Positions 23,433 through 34,019 of a DNA stretch of 64,000 bases are shown piece after piece. Below the pieces are notes generated by a model. It was given only the letters and a program-made list of their open reading frames with translations, made no database searches and was not told the DNA's origin. Both the position numbers and the translations under genes were made by a program. How positions within the stretch are numbered: the first letter of the stretch is position 1; every line of letters starts with the position of its first letter. Source of the DNA: Anniella stebbinsi (Eukaryota; Chordata; Lepidosauria; Squamata; Anniellidae); assembly GCA_029215795.1 (NCBI GenBank), contig JARDYH010000002.1, positions 6,205,501 to 6,269,500 of the forward strand, given 5' to 3'.

Positions 23433-24148
23433 ATGCTTTATAAAAGTATTGAAGTGCACTGATCTGGCCTGTGTTAGTTTTGCTTACTCTTGGGTTAGTG
23501 TCAGTGGTCCCAATTCAGATTGTAGCCATAGTGCTCTGGGGGGCTTAACCCTTCTCTTACACCCATGTTCTCTTTCCACCACCAATTTCACCCTTCTGTG
23601 TATGTTTGTGTGTGTCAGGGGGGACTTAAGGGGAAAAAAGAGAGTCTCCATTCTTTTTTTAACCCCCCTCCCCATATGGAGTTTTTGATATTTTGGGGAA
23701 ATGGGTGGGGTTTACCCTTCCCAGAGCACCTGGTCTCAATAGGAATTGGGCTCATACATTCTTACACAAGCCAAACGACCATGCATAGCTACAGTATACA
23801 TGATTAGCAGAATGTTTAGTTTGACCCTAAGACTTAGGAGAGACCTTTCAACCTTTTAGAATGGGGGTGGGTGGGTGTGCAGAAAAGCCAGGAGGCCACC
23901 ACATCATTAGTGGTCAAGCAAGCAGGTATGAGGACCCCCGGGGACTTGAGCAGGCCAGATTTGGTTCCCAAGCCTGCACCCCTGTTATAGACATTTGGGG
24001 AAAACAGTGGAACCTTTCTAGAGATCAAGGGACTTTTGAATAGCTGAGGTTGATGGATCTGGGTGGATAGATCACCTAGGCAATGGCCTTATACCTTGTC
24101 AGGTAATATTGTTGTCCAGAATTGTCTATTCTGTCTGGTTGACAGCAG
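23433..24148. other. Unique noncoding DNA
   Basis: No supported gene. Confidence 0.35.
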
Positions 24149-24545
24149 AACATAAGAACCTCAGAAGAGCCCTGAGGCTGGATCAGACCAAGGCTCCATC
24201 TAGTCCAGTGCTCGGTTTGCACAGTGGCCAATCAGCTGTCCACCGGGGACCCAGAAGCAGGACATGGTGCAACAGCACCCTCCCACCCATGTTCCCCAGC
24301 AACTGATGTACATAGGCATCCTGCCTCTGATACTGAAGGTAGAACATAGCCATTAGGAGGACTAGTAGCCACTGACAGCCTTCTCCTCCAGGAATTTATC
24401 CAACCCCTTTTAAAGCTATCCAAATGGGTGGCCATCACCACATCTTGTGATGGTGAATTCCATAGTTTAACTATGTGCTGTGTGAAGAACTACTAACTTT
24501 TAATTCTCCTGAATTTCCCACCAATCAGCTTCATGAAAAGATCCC
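24149..24545 (-). mobile_element. CR1 LINE, 3' fragment
   Basis: The plus strand opens with 'aacataagaacctcagaaga' and 'ctggatcagaccaagg', the reverse complement of the common reptile CR1 ending 'ttggtctgatccag...gttcttatgtt'. It then runs through the 3' UTR to 24545. Noncoding part only. Confidence 0.85.
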
Positions 24546-24574
24546 ATTGAGTTCTAAATTTAGGAGAGAGGTCT

Positions 24575-24925
24575 AGGGATGCCATGGGCATCCAATTGGG
24601 TCTGCAAGGGCAGCAGATTCCCCCCTCCCACTGCGTCCGGCCCTCACAGTCCCAGTTGGATCCTCCTGGCAGTGGCGTGGACTTGCCCCCAGATGCTTGC
24701 GATGCCTTTGCTAGTGCTCGGTAAGCACTTCCCTTCCCCCCTCCACACACACACTACTGGTGGCTGCCATTGGCGTGTAAGGGGGAAATGTGCAAGCACC
24801 TAGTGACATGAAGGCTTCCGCAGAGACTTGAGCGGCCTGGCTCCGGGGGGCTGCCCATGCAAACGGTGGGGTGAGCACTCACAGGGCAGAGGCAGGGCAA
24901 TTTTGCCCTTCCTTAGAGAGGTCTT
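24575..24925. repeat. GC-rich repeat ending CCCTTCCTTAG
   Basis: The right end 'ttgcccttccttaga' is shared with 55008-55023 ('cacccttccttaga'), and internal text ('gggtgagcactcac') resembles 44430-44450 on the opposite strand. A dispersed family is likely; class unknown. Confidence 0.35.
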
Positions 24926-24933
24926 TCCATTCC

Positions 24934-25815
24934 AGTGGAAGCTGGTGACTCCAATTTCGGTGGGACTGCGAATCCATTATTGGTTTCAGTGAGCCAGCTA
25001 GGACTCTAAAGGAGCTTAATCCAATACCCCAAAATGGATTCAGCACCTTGGATAGCTCCTTTAGAGTTCTGTCTGGTTCTGATGGAAACTGTTAAGGAAA
25101 TGTTCCGTAACTCTCAAGTTGAAGAATCACCAGGATCAGGCAAAGTTGAGTCCAACAGGTTTATTTCAAAACAACGTATGAAGGAGAGAGACGTGGCACA
25201 TGGGTAGTGTCAAAACTCTCTGAATCACAAAGACAAAACTGTTACAGGTTTTGACGTCACATACCACTCACCCCCTCCCTCCTGTGATGGATACATGCCA
25301 ATAAATGTTTCAACTAAACAATATCTTAAACTATAATAAAACAATATCCGGGGCATTTGACGCCTCAATGAAATTTATCGTTTCCTGATAACCTTCGATT
25401 ACTGATACTTGGTGGTGTTTGGTTTCATTGACTAGTCAGCTTTTCTTTGGAAGTATCTGAAAATGTTTACATGATAGGTGCCATCATGTCTGTAAGATTG
25501 TGTTTGAGGGCCGTTGAGTCATGTTTGACCTACAACACCATTTGGGGAATGTGCTTGCGAGACTTGTTATTAGGAAAGGATGTGTTGGGTTATGGTGTTC
25601 TGGGTTCTTCTATTTAAATGCTAGAATGTGAGGTGTGAACTTTGACTTGGTGCAGCGTAAAGTGTCTCTGCTTTCTCTTGAACCATTTCTTTGAGGCTTG
25701 AGGGAAACCAGAGTTTCAGGTTTTTGATTTTATATCAATGCCCAGATCAAAAATATTTATCAAAACCCATAGTGGAATCACAGCCTCACTGAAATCTGAT
25801 CCACCAGCCTCCACT
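24934..25815. mobile_element. AGTGGAGGCTGGTGG foldback MITE split by a solo LTR
   Basis: Left arm 24934-25085 starts AGTGGAAGCTGGTGACTCC. Right arm 25767-25815 ends ATCCACCAGCCTCCACT. Between them lies the LTR at 25090-25762 with its 4-bp target duplication. With the LTR removed the element is about 205 bp. Flanks 'attcc' and 'gttcc' may be a worn 5-bp duplication. Confidence 0.75.
25090..25762 (-). mobile_element. Solo LTR of an endogenous retrovirus-like element
   Basis: The segment begins TGTTAAGGAA on the plus strand and ends TATTTATCA. On its own (minus) strand it therefore starts TGATAAATA and finishes TTCCTTAACA, the standard TG...CA ends. A perfect 4-bp direct repeat, AAAC, flanks it at 25086-25089 and 25763-25766. 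On the minus strand an AATAAA signal lies at about 25163-25168, some 75 bp before the 3' end. No internal gag or pol sequence is present, so it is what remains after LTR-LTR recombination. A 4-bp duplication fits gammaretrovirus-like (ERV1) or some Ty3-type elements. Confidence 0.8.
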
Positions 25816-27874
25816 GTTCCAATCACCTGGTATTTTACATCCCCTCCCCCCCTTTTAAGTGGATCTGCCAAGGATTAATCATGGGACCTTGTAGATGCAA
25901 AGCAGGTCCTCTCTCACCCTCCTGTGGACTATATTCCCTTTCCAAGGAGGGGGCCAGGACAGGGAGGCAAGGTCCCAGAAGCTGAAAGTATGTCTGAAGA
26001 AGAACTTACCATCGCTTCCCCTACCTAGAGTGCCTCCCCATGGTGACCTGAACAATAAACCAGGCATTCCCCTCCCCACCCCTTCCAGTTCTCCTCTGCA
26101 AGAAGTTTGAATCCCAGACACGTTTTCTTCCCCTGCTTCAGTCGCTGGATATTTCAGCCTGCAAGACAGAGGAAGAAAGATGTTTTTGGCCTGGGAATGG
26201 GGCTTAATCATTTCACCTGTAACACACTGCCCAGTTTTCTTATAGATTTCCATTACCAAGTTGCTTTAATAATCTTTCTCCCGCACTCCCTCTTTCTCAC
26301 ACTTTCTGGGCTTTGGTTCCAGTTATGCCTTTGCCTTTTTGATAGACTATAGATCTGTTTATCCTAGGTCATAAATCCTTACTAGCATGATCCACAATAG
26401 GTATTTTGGGACTTTGTCTTCTGGGCCCATCAAAGGCTTTGGTGCTTCTCTTGATAATATTATCTCCTGCTTTCTTTTTTAAAAAAATCTTTAGCAGAAA
26501 CATTTTTTTCTGTAAAAGCAAAATCCTTTCTCTTAAAGCCATAGATCTTCCCTTTGACCTTGTGGTCTTCAAATATGAATAAAGACCACAGGTGAATAGG
26601 GCCCATCCTCTGTTTCTTCTTACTCTTCTTCTTGAGTTGCCTGATGAGCTTTTATTATTTTGTAGCACTTAGGAAGTGGACTTTCTGTAGTCATTTGCTG
26701 TAGCTAACTTTTGTTTGTTTCTCATTTAATTGCAAAGTTAAAGCATCAAGTTAGGAGGAGAACATTCATCCTTAATATGTACCAATTATAAATTTATCCC
26801 TTTACACAATGGCTAGTAAAATAGGTTGGATTTTCCTGTGTAATATGAGGTAGTAAAGGTCCATTACTCCTAAGGTTGGCTACTCCCACCTCATCCCTGG
26901 GAAATCCATGTCCTATTTCCATTCTGTTCCTTTGCACAGGAAGAATTAGGTCTCAGATATCACGTATTGGAAGCTATGTATATTCCCTGTGGTTATGTGA
27001 CACTTGCATGTAAGCTGTGGGCATTATATGAGACACATCTTTGGAGTATTACATGGTGTTTGTAATTTTCAAGATGCTGAGATTGGACATGATCTTGCAG
27101 CATTTTCCCCTCCAAGGAAACAATGAAAATGTAGATATGGTGGGAATTCCAATGGAATGCTTTGGTGTTAAAATATTTTGAAAAAAAAATCCAGCTTAGC
27201 AAAATGGACTAAAAGATGTCCATTTTGCTAAGTGGGTAAAGATGATGGCCTAAAATAATTAGACAGTTTATTTTTTTATCCAGGTATAAAAGGGAGAGCA
27301 TAGTTGATGCCTTTTAGCTAAGTCAATAGACACTCATGTGGTCAGAAGAAAAATGAGGGTCCCCCCCCCTCATAAATATTGAGACAAAATAAGCAGATGG
27401 ATATCTTCATGAAAAGACCTAACTGATGTGATTCACTGCCAGGTCTTCAGACCTGCTGTTGAATTTTATCTTACCAATAATTAGAGATTAATTTGGAGGG
27501 ACCTACCCAGGTGAGACATTTATAGGACATTTTAAGAAGATGGTTTGCGCATCTGTAGAAGTTGCTATCAAATATGCCCTAAAGAAAAAAAAAATGAACT
27601 GAACTTGAATGGGACAAGTCTGATGTGGACATTTTTTACCTCATGATGGCAGGAACAGCTGAACTGAATAGCTTTTAAAATGGATGCATTCCTGAGCATT
27701 GGAAAACAGAACAGAAGTGAAATCTCCACATTTAAAGACAGTATCATTTTTTAGTAGTAGGTGCAGTGGAATAATATCAGGGGGAGAGCCCTCCGGCATC
27801 TTGGTGGCCATTACTGGAAGACGGAATGGTGCTTCTGACTCTGGAGATTACACTTAACTATTCTAGATTATAGC
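25816..27874. other. Unique noncoding DNA
   Basis: About 2 kb without a clear gene. A 99-codon lysine/arginine-rich minus-strand frame (26369-26668) has no recognisable domain and neighbouring frames show similar openness. C10 and T-rich runs occur near 27361 and 26470. Confidence 0.35.
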
Positions 27875-28257
27875 TAGGGATAGTCAAATCTCTCAATTTT
27901 GTTTTTTCTCTGTTTCTTCCCCCCCCCCCATCTTATATTCCATTCATCCTGAATGTTGCATTTTTGAAGAAAAACACAGACACGTTCACATGAAGATCCA
28001 TATGGATTTTTGTACACAGTTTTACCTCAAACACGTATATATATATTTTTGCACGCAGATTGTTGTTGCTGTTGCTATTATTATTACTATTGGATATCAT
28101 GGATATCGAGGGGGGATGGAGTCCAAAGGACATCCAGCTGCTCGTCCCCCCAGATGGGAGACCGTGGACCCCTGATTAGTGTAAGGCATGCATTGGTTTA
28201 AAAGTGTGAAATTGTGAACCAATTGTGAAAGCGTGAATCAATTCTCCACCATCCCTA
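27875..28257. mobile_element. TAGGGAT-ended element inserted in a CR1
   Basis: It starts TAGGGATAGTCAAAT and ends 'attctccaccatcccta'. Flanks ATTATAGC (27867-27874) and GTTGTAGG (28258-28265) match 5 of 8. Both resemble CR1 text 'actagtagc' at 24360-24368, so they plausibly are a worn 8-bp duplication within a CR1. No coding capacity. Confidence 0.45.
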
Positions 28258-28349
28258 GTTGTAGGCACTGAGAGACCTGTCCTTCATGGATTTATCTAAT
28301 CCACTTTTAAAGTCACCTAAGCAACTGACCCTTAGTACAGCACATGGCA

Positions 28350-28404
<55 letters not shown>

Positions 28405-28560
28405 TGTGTGTGTGTGAATTTCTTGGGGATGGCAGTTGAATCTGTTGCCCATCTATTTGGATGAACTAAGTTCTAATTCCTTGAGAGATGGAGTGAGGGG
28501 GAGGATCTGTGAATTTTCTCCACACCATGTATAATTTTATAAACCTCTGTCATGGCTTTT
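28258..28560 (-). mobile_element. CR1 LINE fragment with microsatellite inside
   Basis: The plus-strand text 'gatttatctaatccactttt' matches 24400-24420. After the microsatellite, 'ccacaccatgtataatttta' is the usual next block of this CR1 subfamily. The CR1 appears continuous across the TC/GT tract. Confidence 0.7.
28355..28416. repeat. (TC)n(GT)n compound microsatellite
   Basis: About 47 bases of TC then about 15 of GT. Confidence 0.97.
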
Positions 28561-29168
28561 ATATAAGGCATTTAATTCCCACTTGGGGTTAAAAGGGTTG
28601 TGTACAGGGACGTTTGTCTCTTTCCATGCAGGAGCCAGATTACCCCTCCGGTCCTTTAAAGCTCCTGCTACAGTTGAACCAGCTTGTGACAGTCTGTTTC
28701 CAACTGGGGTAAGGAAAACACCAGAAAACCATAGGGGCAAGCAAAGGTGGTTCATTTTGTTCAATAAAGCTTGGGAATATCCAATTTCCTTTTGTGCAAA
28801 ATGTCTGTAAACATTGACAGACAGCCAACCAGGTCCACAAACCTGTGCCTTCCGATGGTAGCTGACTCCCTCCCGCGTGGCTTTTGAAATGTCCATTTTC
28901 TTGCTATGGTAATTTATGTCACTCTCCATTGTATTCTACACCTAATGCACAGCTGGCTTTCTAATGTAGATTTCCTCGCTCCTGCAGCCCCATTATCCTC
29001 TTTGGAAATGATGACAAGCACATTTTTATTATTATTATTATTTGTTTTGCAATTATTTCCCACAGTCTCTGCGTCTCTAGTCATGCCTGAAACAGTTTCT
29101 TTTGCCAATAAATAAATAAATAAATAAAATGCCTTGCTCAGCAGCCATGTTACAGCCCAATTCAAATA
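28561..29168. other. Unique noncoding DNA
   Basis: No supported gene; the overlapping frames on both strands have no known motif. (ATT)n near 29026-29042 and (AAAT)n near 29108-29127. Confidence 0.35.
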
Positions 29169-30640
29169 GATAATAATAATAATATTAATTACATTTATAT
29201 ACCTCCCCCATAGCCGAAGCTCTCTAGGCGGTTTACAAAACTTAAAAGTTGAACACTAAAAAAACAATATACGAAATTTAAAACCATCAACATAAAACAG
29301 CTGACATTTAAAACATTTTAAACTGTTAAGCCTGGCCATGAAGTCAGTTAAAACCTCAACCTAAGCTGTTAAAATGCCTGGGAGAAAAGAAAAGTTTTGA
29401 CCTGGCGCCGAAAAGATAACAGTGTTGGTGCCAGGTGGGCCTCATCAGGGAGATCATTCCATAATTGGGGGGCCACCACAGAGAAGTCCCTCTCCCTTGT
29501 TGCCATTCTCCAAGCTTCCCTCAGAGTAGGCACTCAGAGGAGGACTTTAGATGTTGAATGTTGACGTTGAGCGTAGGGTATGAGTAGGTTCATGTCGGGA
29601 AAGGCGTTCCATAAGGTATTGCTGGTTTCAACTTATAAGGCTTTATAGGTTGAAACCAGCACCTTGAATCGGGCTTGGAAACATACAGGCAGCCAATGCA
29701 AGCGGGCCAGAATCGGTCTTATATGTTCAAACCTTCTGGTCCCTGTTACCAATCTGGCCACTGCATTTTACACAAGCTGCAGCCTCCAAACCATCTTCAA
29801 AGGCAGCCCCACATAGAGCGCATTGCAGTAATCTAACTTGGAGGTTACCAGAGCATAGACAACTGAAGGCAGGTTATCCCTGTCCAAATAGGGGCATAGC
29901 TGGGCTACCAGCCAAAGTTGGTAGAAGGCACTCCGTGCCACTGAGGTCACCTGAGCTTCAAGTGACAGAGATCGTTCTAGAAGAACCCCCAAGCTATGAA
30001 CCTGCTCCTTCAGGGGGAGTGCAACCCCATCCAGAACAGGTTGATCACCCTCCATTCGGTCAGAGGAACCCCCACTAACCGCATCTCAGTCTTGTCTGGA
30101 TTGAGTTTCAGTTTATTAGCTCTCATCCAGTCCATTGTCACAGCCAGGCACTGGTTCAAGACATCCACAGCTTCACCTGATGAAGATGAAAAGGAGAAGT
30201 AGAGTTGCATGTCATCAGCGTACTGATGACAATGCATGCCAAAACTCCAGATGACCGGACCCAACAGTTTCATGGAGATGTTGAACAGCATGGGGGACAA
30301 GACTGACCCCTGAGGAACCCCATACTGGAGAATCCATGGGGCCCAGCAATGTTCCCCAAGCACCACCTTCTGGAGCCGACCTGTAAAGTAGGAGCAGAAC
30401 CACTGCAATGCAGTGCCTCCCACTCCCAACTCAGCCAGTCGTGCCAAAAGGATACCATGGTCGATGGTACTGAAAGTCGCTGAGAATCAACAGAGTCACA
30501 CTCCCCCGTCTTTTTCCCAACATAGGTCATCATACAGGGTGACCAAGGCTGTTTCCATTTCCAACATTGGGACATGGCAGGCACTGGGTCGTGATGTGGT
30601 GCTGGCCTGAGGAGATCTAGATCCAAATACCACACTCAGT
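29169..30640 (-). mobile_element. L2-type LINE with reverse-transcriptase remnant
   Basis: This is the longest L2 copy here. On the minus strand, moving toward the 3' end: ATFSTIDHGILLARLAELG, LQWFCSYFTGRLQ, YGVPQGSVLSPMLFN, then HQYADDMQLYFSF holding the catalytic YADD box. These are followed by MDWMRANKLKLNPDKTEMR and, after a frameshift, LGVLLERSLSLEAQVTS and LDYCNALYVGLPLK. The 3' UTR ends in 'cggctatgggggaggtat' and (ATT)n near 29170-29200. Endonuclease and 5' parts are missing; stops and frameshifts make it inactive. Confidence 0.92.
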
Positions 30641-30736
30641 GAAAAAGCTGATTGGTCTGAGGCTAGTTATTGGGTTGGACCCAGAGTCAGTCATGCTTGG
30701 AATAACCCCATTGAAATTAAGGGTTAGGTTGACTAA

Positions 30737-30974
30737 GGCCAGATCTACACCAAGCAGGATATAGCAGTATGGAAGTGGTATGAAAGCGGTATATAAAAGG
30801 CCGGAGCAACACCAAGCAGGATATAGCAGTTTGGGGTATGTTTCAGTGGGTCCCAACAGTTGTCAGTGCACTTCAGTACCATTATAAAGCAGTAGTGTGG
30901 CTCCTGTCTTTTACGTATATACCACTTTGATACCGCTTTGATACCTCTATATCCTGCTCGGTGTAGATCTGGCC
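30737..30974. mobile_element. Foldback MITE, GGCCAGATCTACACC family, copy B
   Basis: The cleanest copy. It starts GGCCAGATCTACACCAAGC and ends 'tcggtgtagatctggcc', with TAA on each side (30734-30736, 30975-30977). A 3-bp TAA duplication would fit PIF/Harbinger elements. Internal inverted units 'gaaagcggtatataaaagg' and 'tatataccactttgatac' add a second stem. Confidence 0.85.
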
Positions 30975-31385
30975 TAACTTAAGGCCTAATTACTTCAATG
31001 GTTTACTCTAATTATGATGAGGACCAGAGCCATTATCTTTTCACCTCCCTGGTATGGTTGTTGTGTACTGAAAATGGGCAGCTAGTACAACGTAGAGCCT
31101 AAAAATCAAACTATCTATTAATAGATGGCTTCCCCACACACACACACAAGCACAGTTTTCTTTCACCTTGCTGCTCTCTCTGCAATGTAGTAATAAAAGT
31201 TGCCTACCTTGTAGGAGTGTCATTGGGATGTTTTCCGCTGTGAAATGGTGGAAGCTGTGAAACTGGAATCCAGACAAGATGGACATGGTGATTGATTTCA
31301 GGCACTCTGAATGGATTCACCAGTTGATGGAATGGTAGAAAGCAACTTTCCTGGATCATGGAGGCTTTTAGCCTCAGGTGGTTCA

Positions 31386-31412
31386 TAGGGATGTGTGAAA
31401 AATTCCCTCCAT
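31386..31412 (+). repeat. Lone TAGGGATGTG terminus
   Basis: TAGGGATGTGTGAAAAATTC resembles the left end of the foldback family at 55157 and 60735. The right partner was not found. Confidence 0.3.
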
Positions 31413-31420
31413 TGAGGGCC

Positions 31421-31623
31421 TTCTTTTTCTTCTTCTTCTTCTTCTTCTTCTTCTTCTTCTTCTTCTTCTTCTTCTTCTTCTTCTTCTTCTTCTTCTCATT
31501 TATAGCTGAAGCTCTCTTCTTCTTCTTCTTCTTCTTCTTCTTCTTCTTCTTCTCATTTACAGCTGAAGCTCTCTTCTTCTTCTTCTTCTTCTTCTTCTTC
31601 TTCTTCTTCTTCTTCTTCTTCTT
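31421..31623. repeat. (CTT)n array with a recurring 20-bp spacer
   Basis: Three CTT blocks are separated by almost identical spacers: CTCATTTATAGCTGAAGCTC at 31495-31514 and CTCATTTACAGCTGAAGCTC at 31552-31571. Spacing is 57 bp, so the array behaves like a longer-period repeat built on a microsatellite. The opposite strand is (GAA)n, a polypurine tract. Reading frames over it give only poly-Phe or poly-Lys. Confidence 0.97.
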
Positions 31624-33090
31624 CATGGATTTACCCAATATGCACCTTCTGTATGCAAAAACAGCCCCAAATGCAATTTCTGGTAGTAAATGTGTTTATT
31701 TCTAAAGCTGTGATGCATTCCACACAAAAATAATAATAAACTAAATAGAAATAAAAAGAGGTTTGTCAGTATGCATACATTTCCAAAATGGACACAAACC
31801 AATAGGTGTGTATAACCCCCCAAATTGTGAATCTTTTAAATGTGCACAACGATGTGAATTAAGAAGAAGATGACAAAATGGTGCGTACAAATTTCCGGAT
31901 GGCTTTTTGTTTTGCTTTGGTTTGTTTTGGGTTTAATTGTAAGCTCATGAACAAATGGAATGAAATGAGCTTGACCACACACACAAAACTGGGCAATTTC
32001 AATGACACAGATACTGACAGATTGAGGGATCCATCCATGTGTCTCCACTACCCCCATGTCGCTTGTGGTATCTGGAGAATGAGCCATTTTCACGAGCTCC
32101 ATCTTCTACACAACTAACGCTTGGAGGGTATTGTTCTTGCTTAGAGTGCAAAAAAAATGAACAAAACACAATGCAGGGTTGTGTAGTAGACAAGACCATG
32201 TCGCTTAGCTGGGTTGTGGGAAGTGAGACGTGCTCTTTAGAGAACATTTTAACTTAGCTTGAAAGCTGCATGGTGCTAGGACCTATCTCTCACACATTAT
32301 TGTTGATCCTGCTACTTGTGCAACCTTGAAAAGTACCATGAATATCGATAATTCATAAATCAGTAATATAAAGAGGCTCCAACCCCCAAACTCTCCCCTC
32401 CACTTTGATTCAGCTGAAGCAACAATTATACATTCTGAACACCATTCATGCATGGGCCAAATGTTATGTGTCTTTGCATAAGGATGGGTGGTAAGGTTGT
32501 CCACCAGTCTATTGAAGATCTCAGTTTGTTTCCCATCCTTTATCTAGGAAAAAAAAATGCTTGCATGTTAGATACAAATTGTTTATTTCTCCTACCCTGT
32601 TAACCTCAAAATGTAGGCCAAGAGGTTAATGGACTCAATGGCCACCCTAATACAACAAGTAGCCCATTTTCTTTCATAACTGACAAAGACAATGAGTAGA
32701 ATGGAACATATCTCTGCTGCTCCAGTGAAGTGGTTGAAGTGAGAGTTTTTGGTCCTGAGAGTTGCCAGTCAAACAACGATAAATACAGAGAAAGCAATAT
32801 GTTCTTGAAGGGTTTGTCTGGTCATTCCATAGTTTTGACCAAAAAAAAAAAAAAATGATCCGTGCTTTAATGGCGACAAGGAGACACTTGACATGAATGA
32901 TGAAAATGTGTCCATAATAACAAGGACACCAAGGTCAAAGGAAACAATGCAGGCTAGGAAATATCACTTGTGTTCAAGGCCCAGTCTCTGCATGCATAAG
33001 GATGAAGTAGTTGAATCTTAAGCTTTTTGTGTTTCTGGTGCATCAGAGTGCAGGAAAGGGATGTGTTTTTTTTAATTAGTCTTCACCCAT
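31624..33090. other. Unique noncoding DNA
   Basis: No supported gene in about 1.5 kb. Poly-A run at 32840-32855. Confidence 0.35.
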
Positions 33091-33092
33091 AT

Positions 33093-33094
33093 GA

Positions 33095-33129
<35 letters not shown>

Positions 33130-33146
33130 GGAGGGAGGGAGGGAGG
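33093..33146. repeat. (GAAA)n(GGGA)n microsatellite
   Basis: About nine GAAA units followed by GGGA units; fully purine on the plus strand. Confidence 0.97.
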
Positions 33147-33372
33147 GGCTCTCTGCAATTCAAAGGAAGAAAAGAAAGAAAGACAATCACTCATCCCTGT
33201 TGCTATAGTTTTCTATGCACTCATTACTTTGTTGTTGTTTCTTTGTTTTTACATAGCAGGAGAACATTTACAAAATGTTATTTGCACCTGCAGTCTGAAG
33301 TGGTACGGGCCTAGCCATCACCCTATTCTGCTACATGTGTAGACCAGGAGCAAGGTACATAGTACAGCACCC

Positions 33373-33480
33373 TTTCCCAATGTAATGTCTCCAGATGTTT
33401 GGGACTACAAAACCCATCACCCTAACCACTGGCCATGGGAGTCTGTGGCTACTGGCAGAGGAAGAAGGGAGTGCTTGGAT
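33373..33480. repeat. Fragment of a common short repeat
   Basis: 'ccagatgtttgggactacaa' then 'aacccatcaccctaaccact' resembles a widely dispersed lizard sequence of the form ctccagatgttttggactac. Half of a palindromic MITE is likely. Confidence 0.35.
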
Positions 33481-33691
33481 GGCAGTTTCCCAACTCCAAA
33501 TCCATATCCAACTGTCCCCATGTCCTGCCTGTCTTTCAACTGGTTCTATTACAGATGACCCCCCTCCCCAGCGTAGAACTAGCACTCCAAACGGGAGTAA
33601 GCCCCACTGAGCATGATTCTGAGTAAACTTGTTTAGAAGGCTGGCGTACCTCTGGGTGTGTCTGGCTCAAAGTTTCCTTCTGCTGGAATTC

Positions 33692-33852
33692 TTTGAATGT
33701 CCGGCCAAAGTGGACAATGCCGGAATTCCAGGGCTCAGTACTGGTGCCCTGCAACTCCCAGCTTTCTTCATCATTGACCATACTGGCTTGTACTCAGCAC
33801 CCATACTGAACCCCAGAATTCTGGCATCCTCCACTTTGGCCAGACATCCCTA
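33692..33852. mobile_element. Foldback MITE with GGATGTCYGGCCAAAGTGGA arms
   Basis: Left arm 33695-33745 (ATGTCCGGCCAAAGTGGACA...) pairs with 33796-33848 read in reverse (ATGTCTGGCCAAAGTGGAGG...) with about 8 mismatches in 51. The right end is ACATCCCTA, the same terminus as the large foldbacks. Target-site duplication not recognised. Confidence 0.65.
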
Positions 33853-33869
33853 CTGTTTGTATGTGCATT

Positions 33870-34012
33870 TTCCCATTGCCTGTGTATGCTCTGCCTGTTT
33901 ATATCTATTATATAAATGGCTGTGCACTTTGTATAATGTATTTTATTGGGTTTAAATCTTAGAGTTTCTGCTATGGGGCAGTATAGAAATATAATAAATA
34001 AATAAAAAGAAA
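33870..34012 (+). mobile_element. LINE 3' tail fragment
   Basis: 'tttctgctatggggcagtat' followed by agaaatataataaataaata is a typical LINE/SINE 3' terminus. No coding part. Confidence 0.55.
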
Positions 34013-34019
34013 TGAACAT

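Noticed and set aside
26369..26668. 99-codon basic minus-strand frame, considered as a processed pseudogene
   Set aside because: No recognisable family in any frame, no poly-A tail or target duplication found. A translated database search would settle it.
31358..31705. Open frames of poly-Phe, poly-Lys or poly-Ser over the CTT array
   Set aside because: They are translations of a trinucleotide repeat; no flanking exon or conserved sequence.
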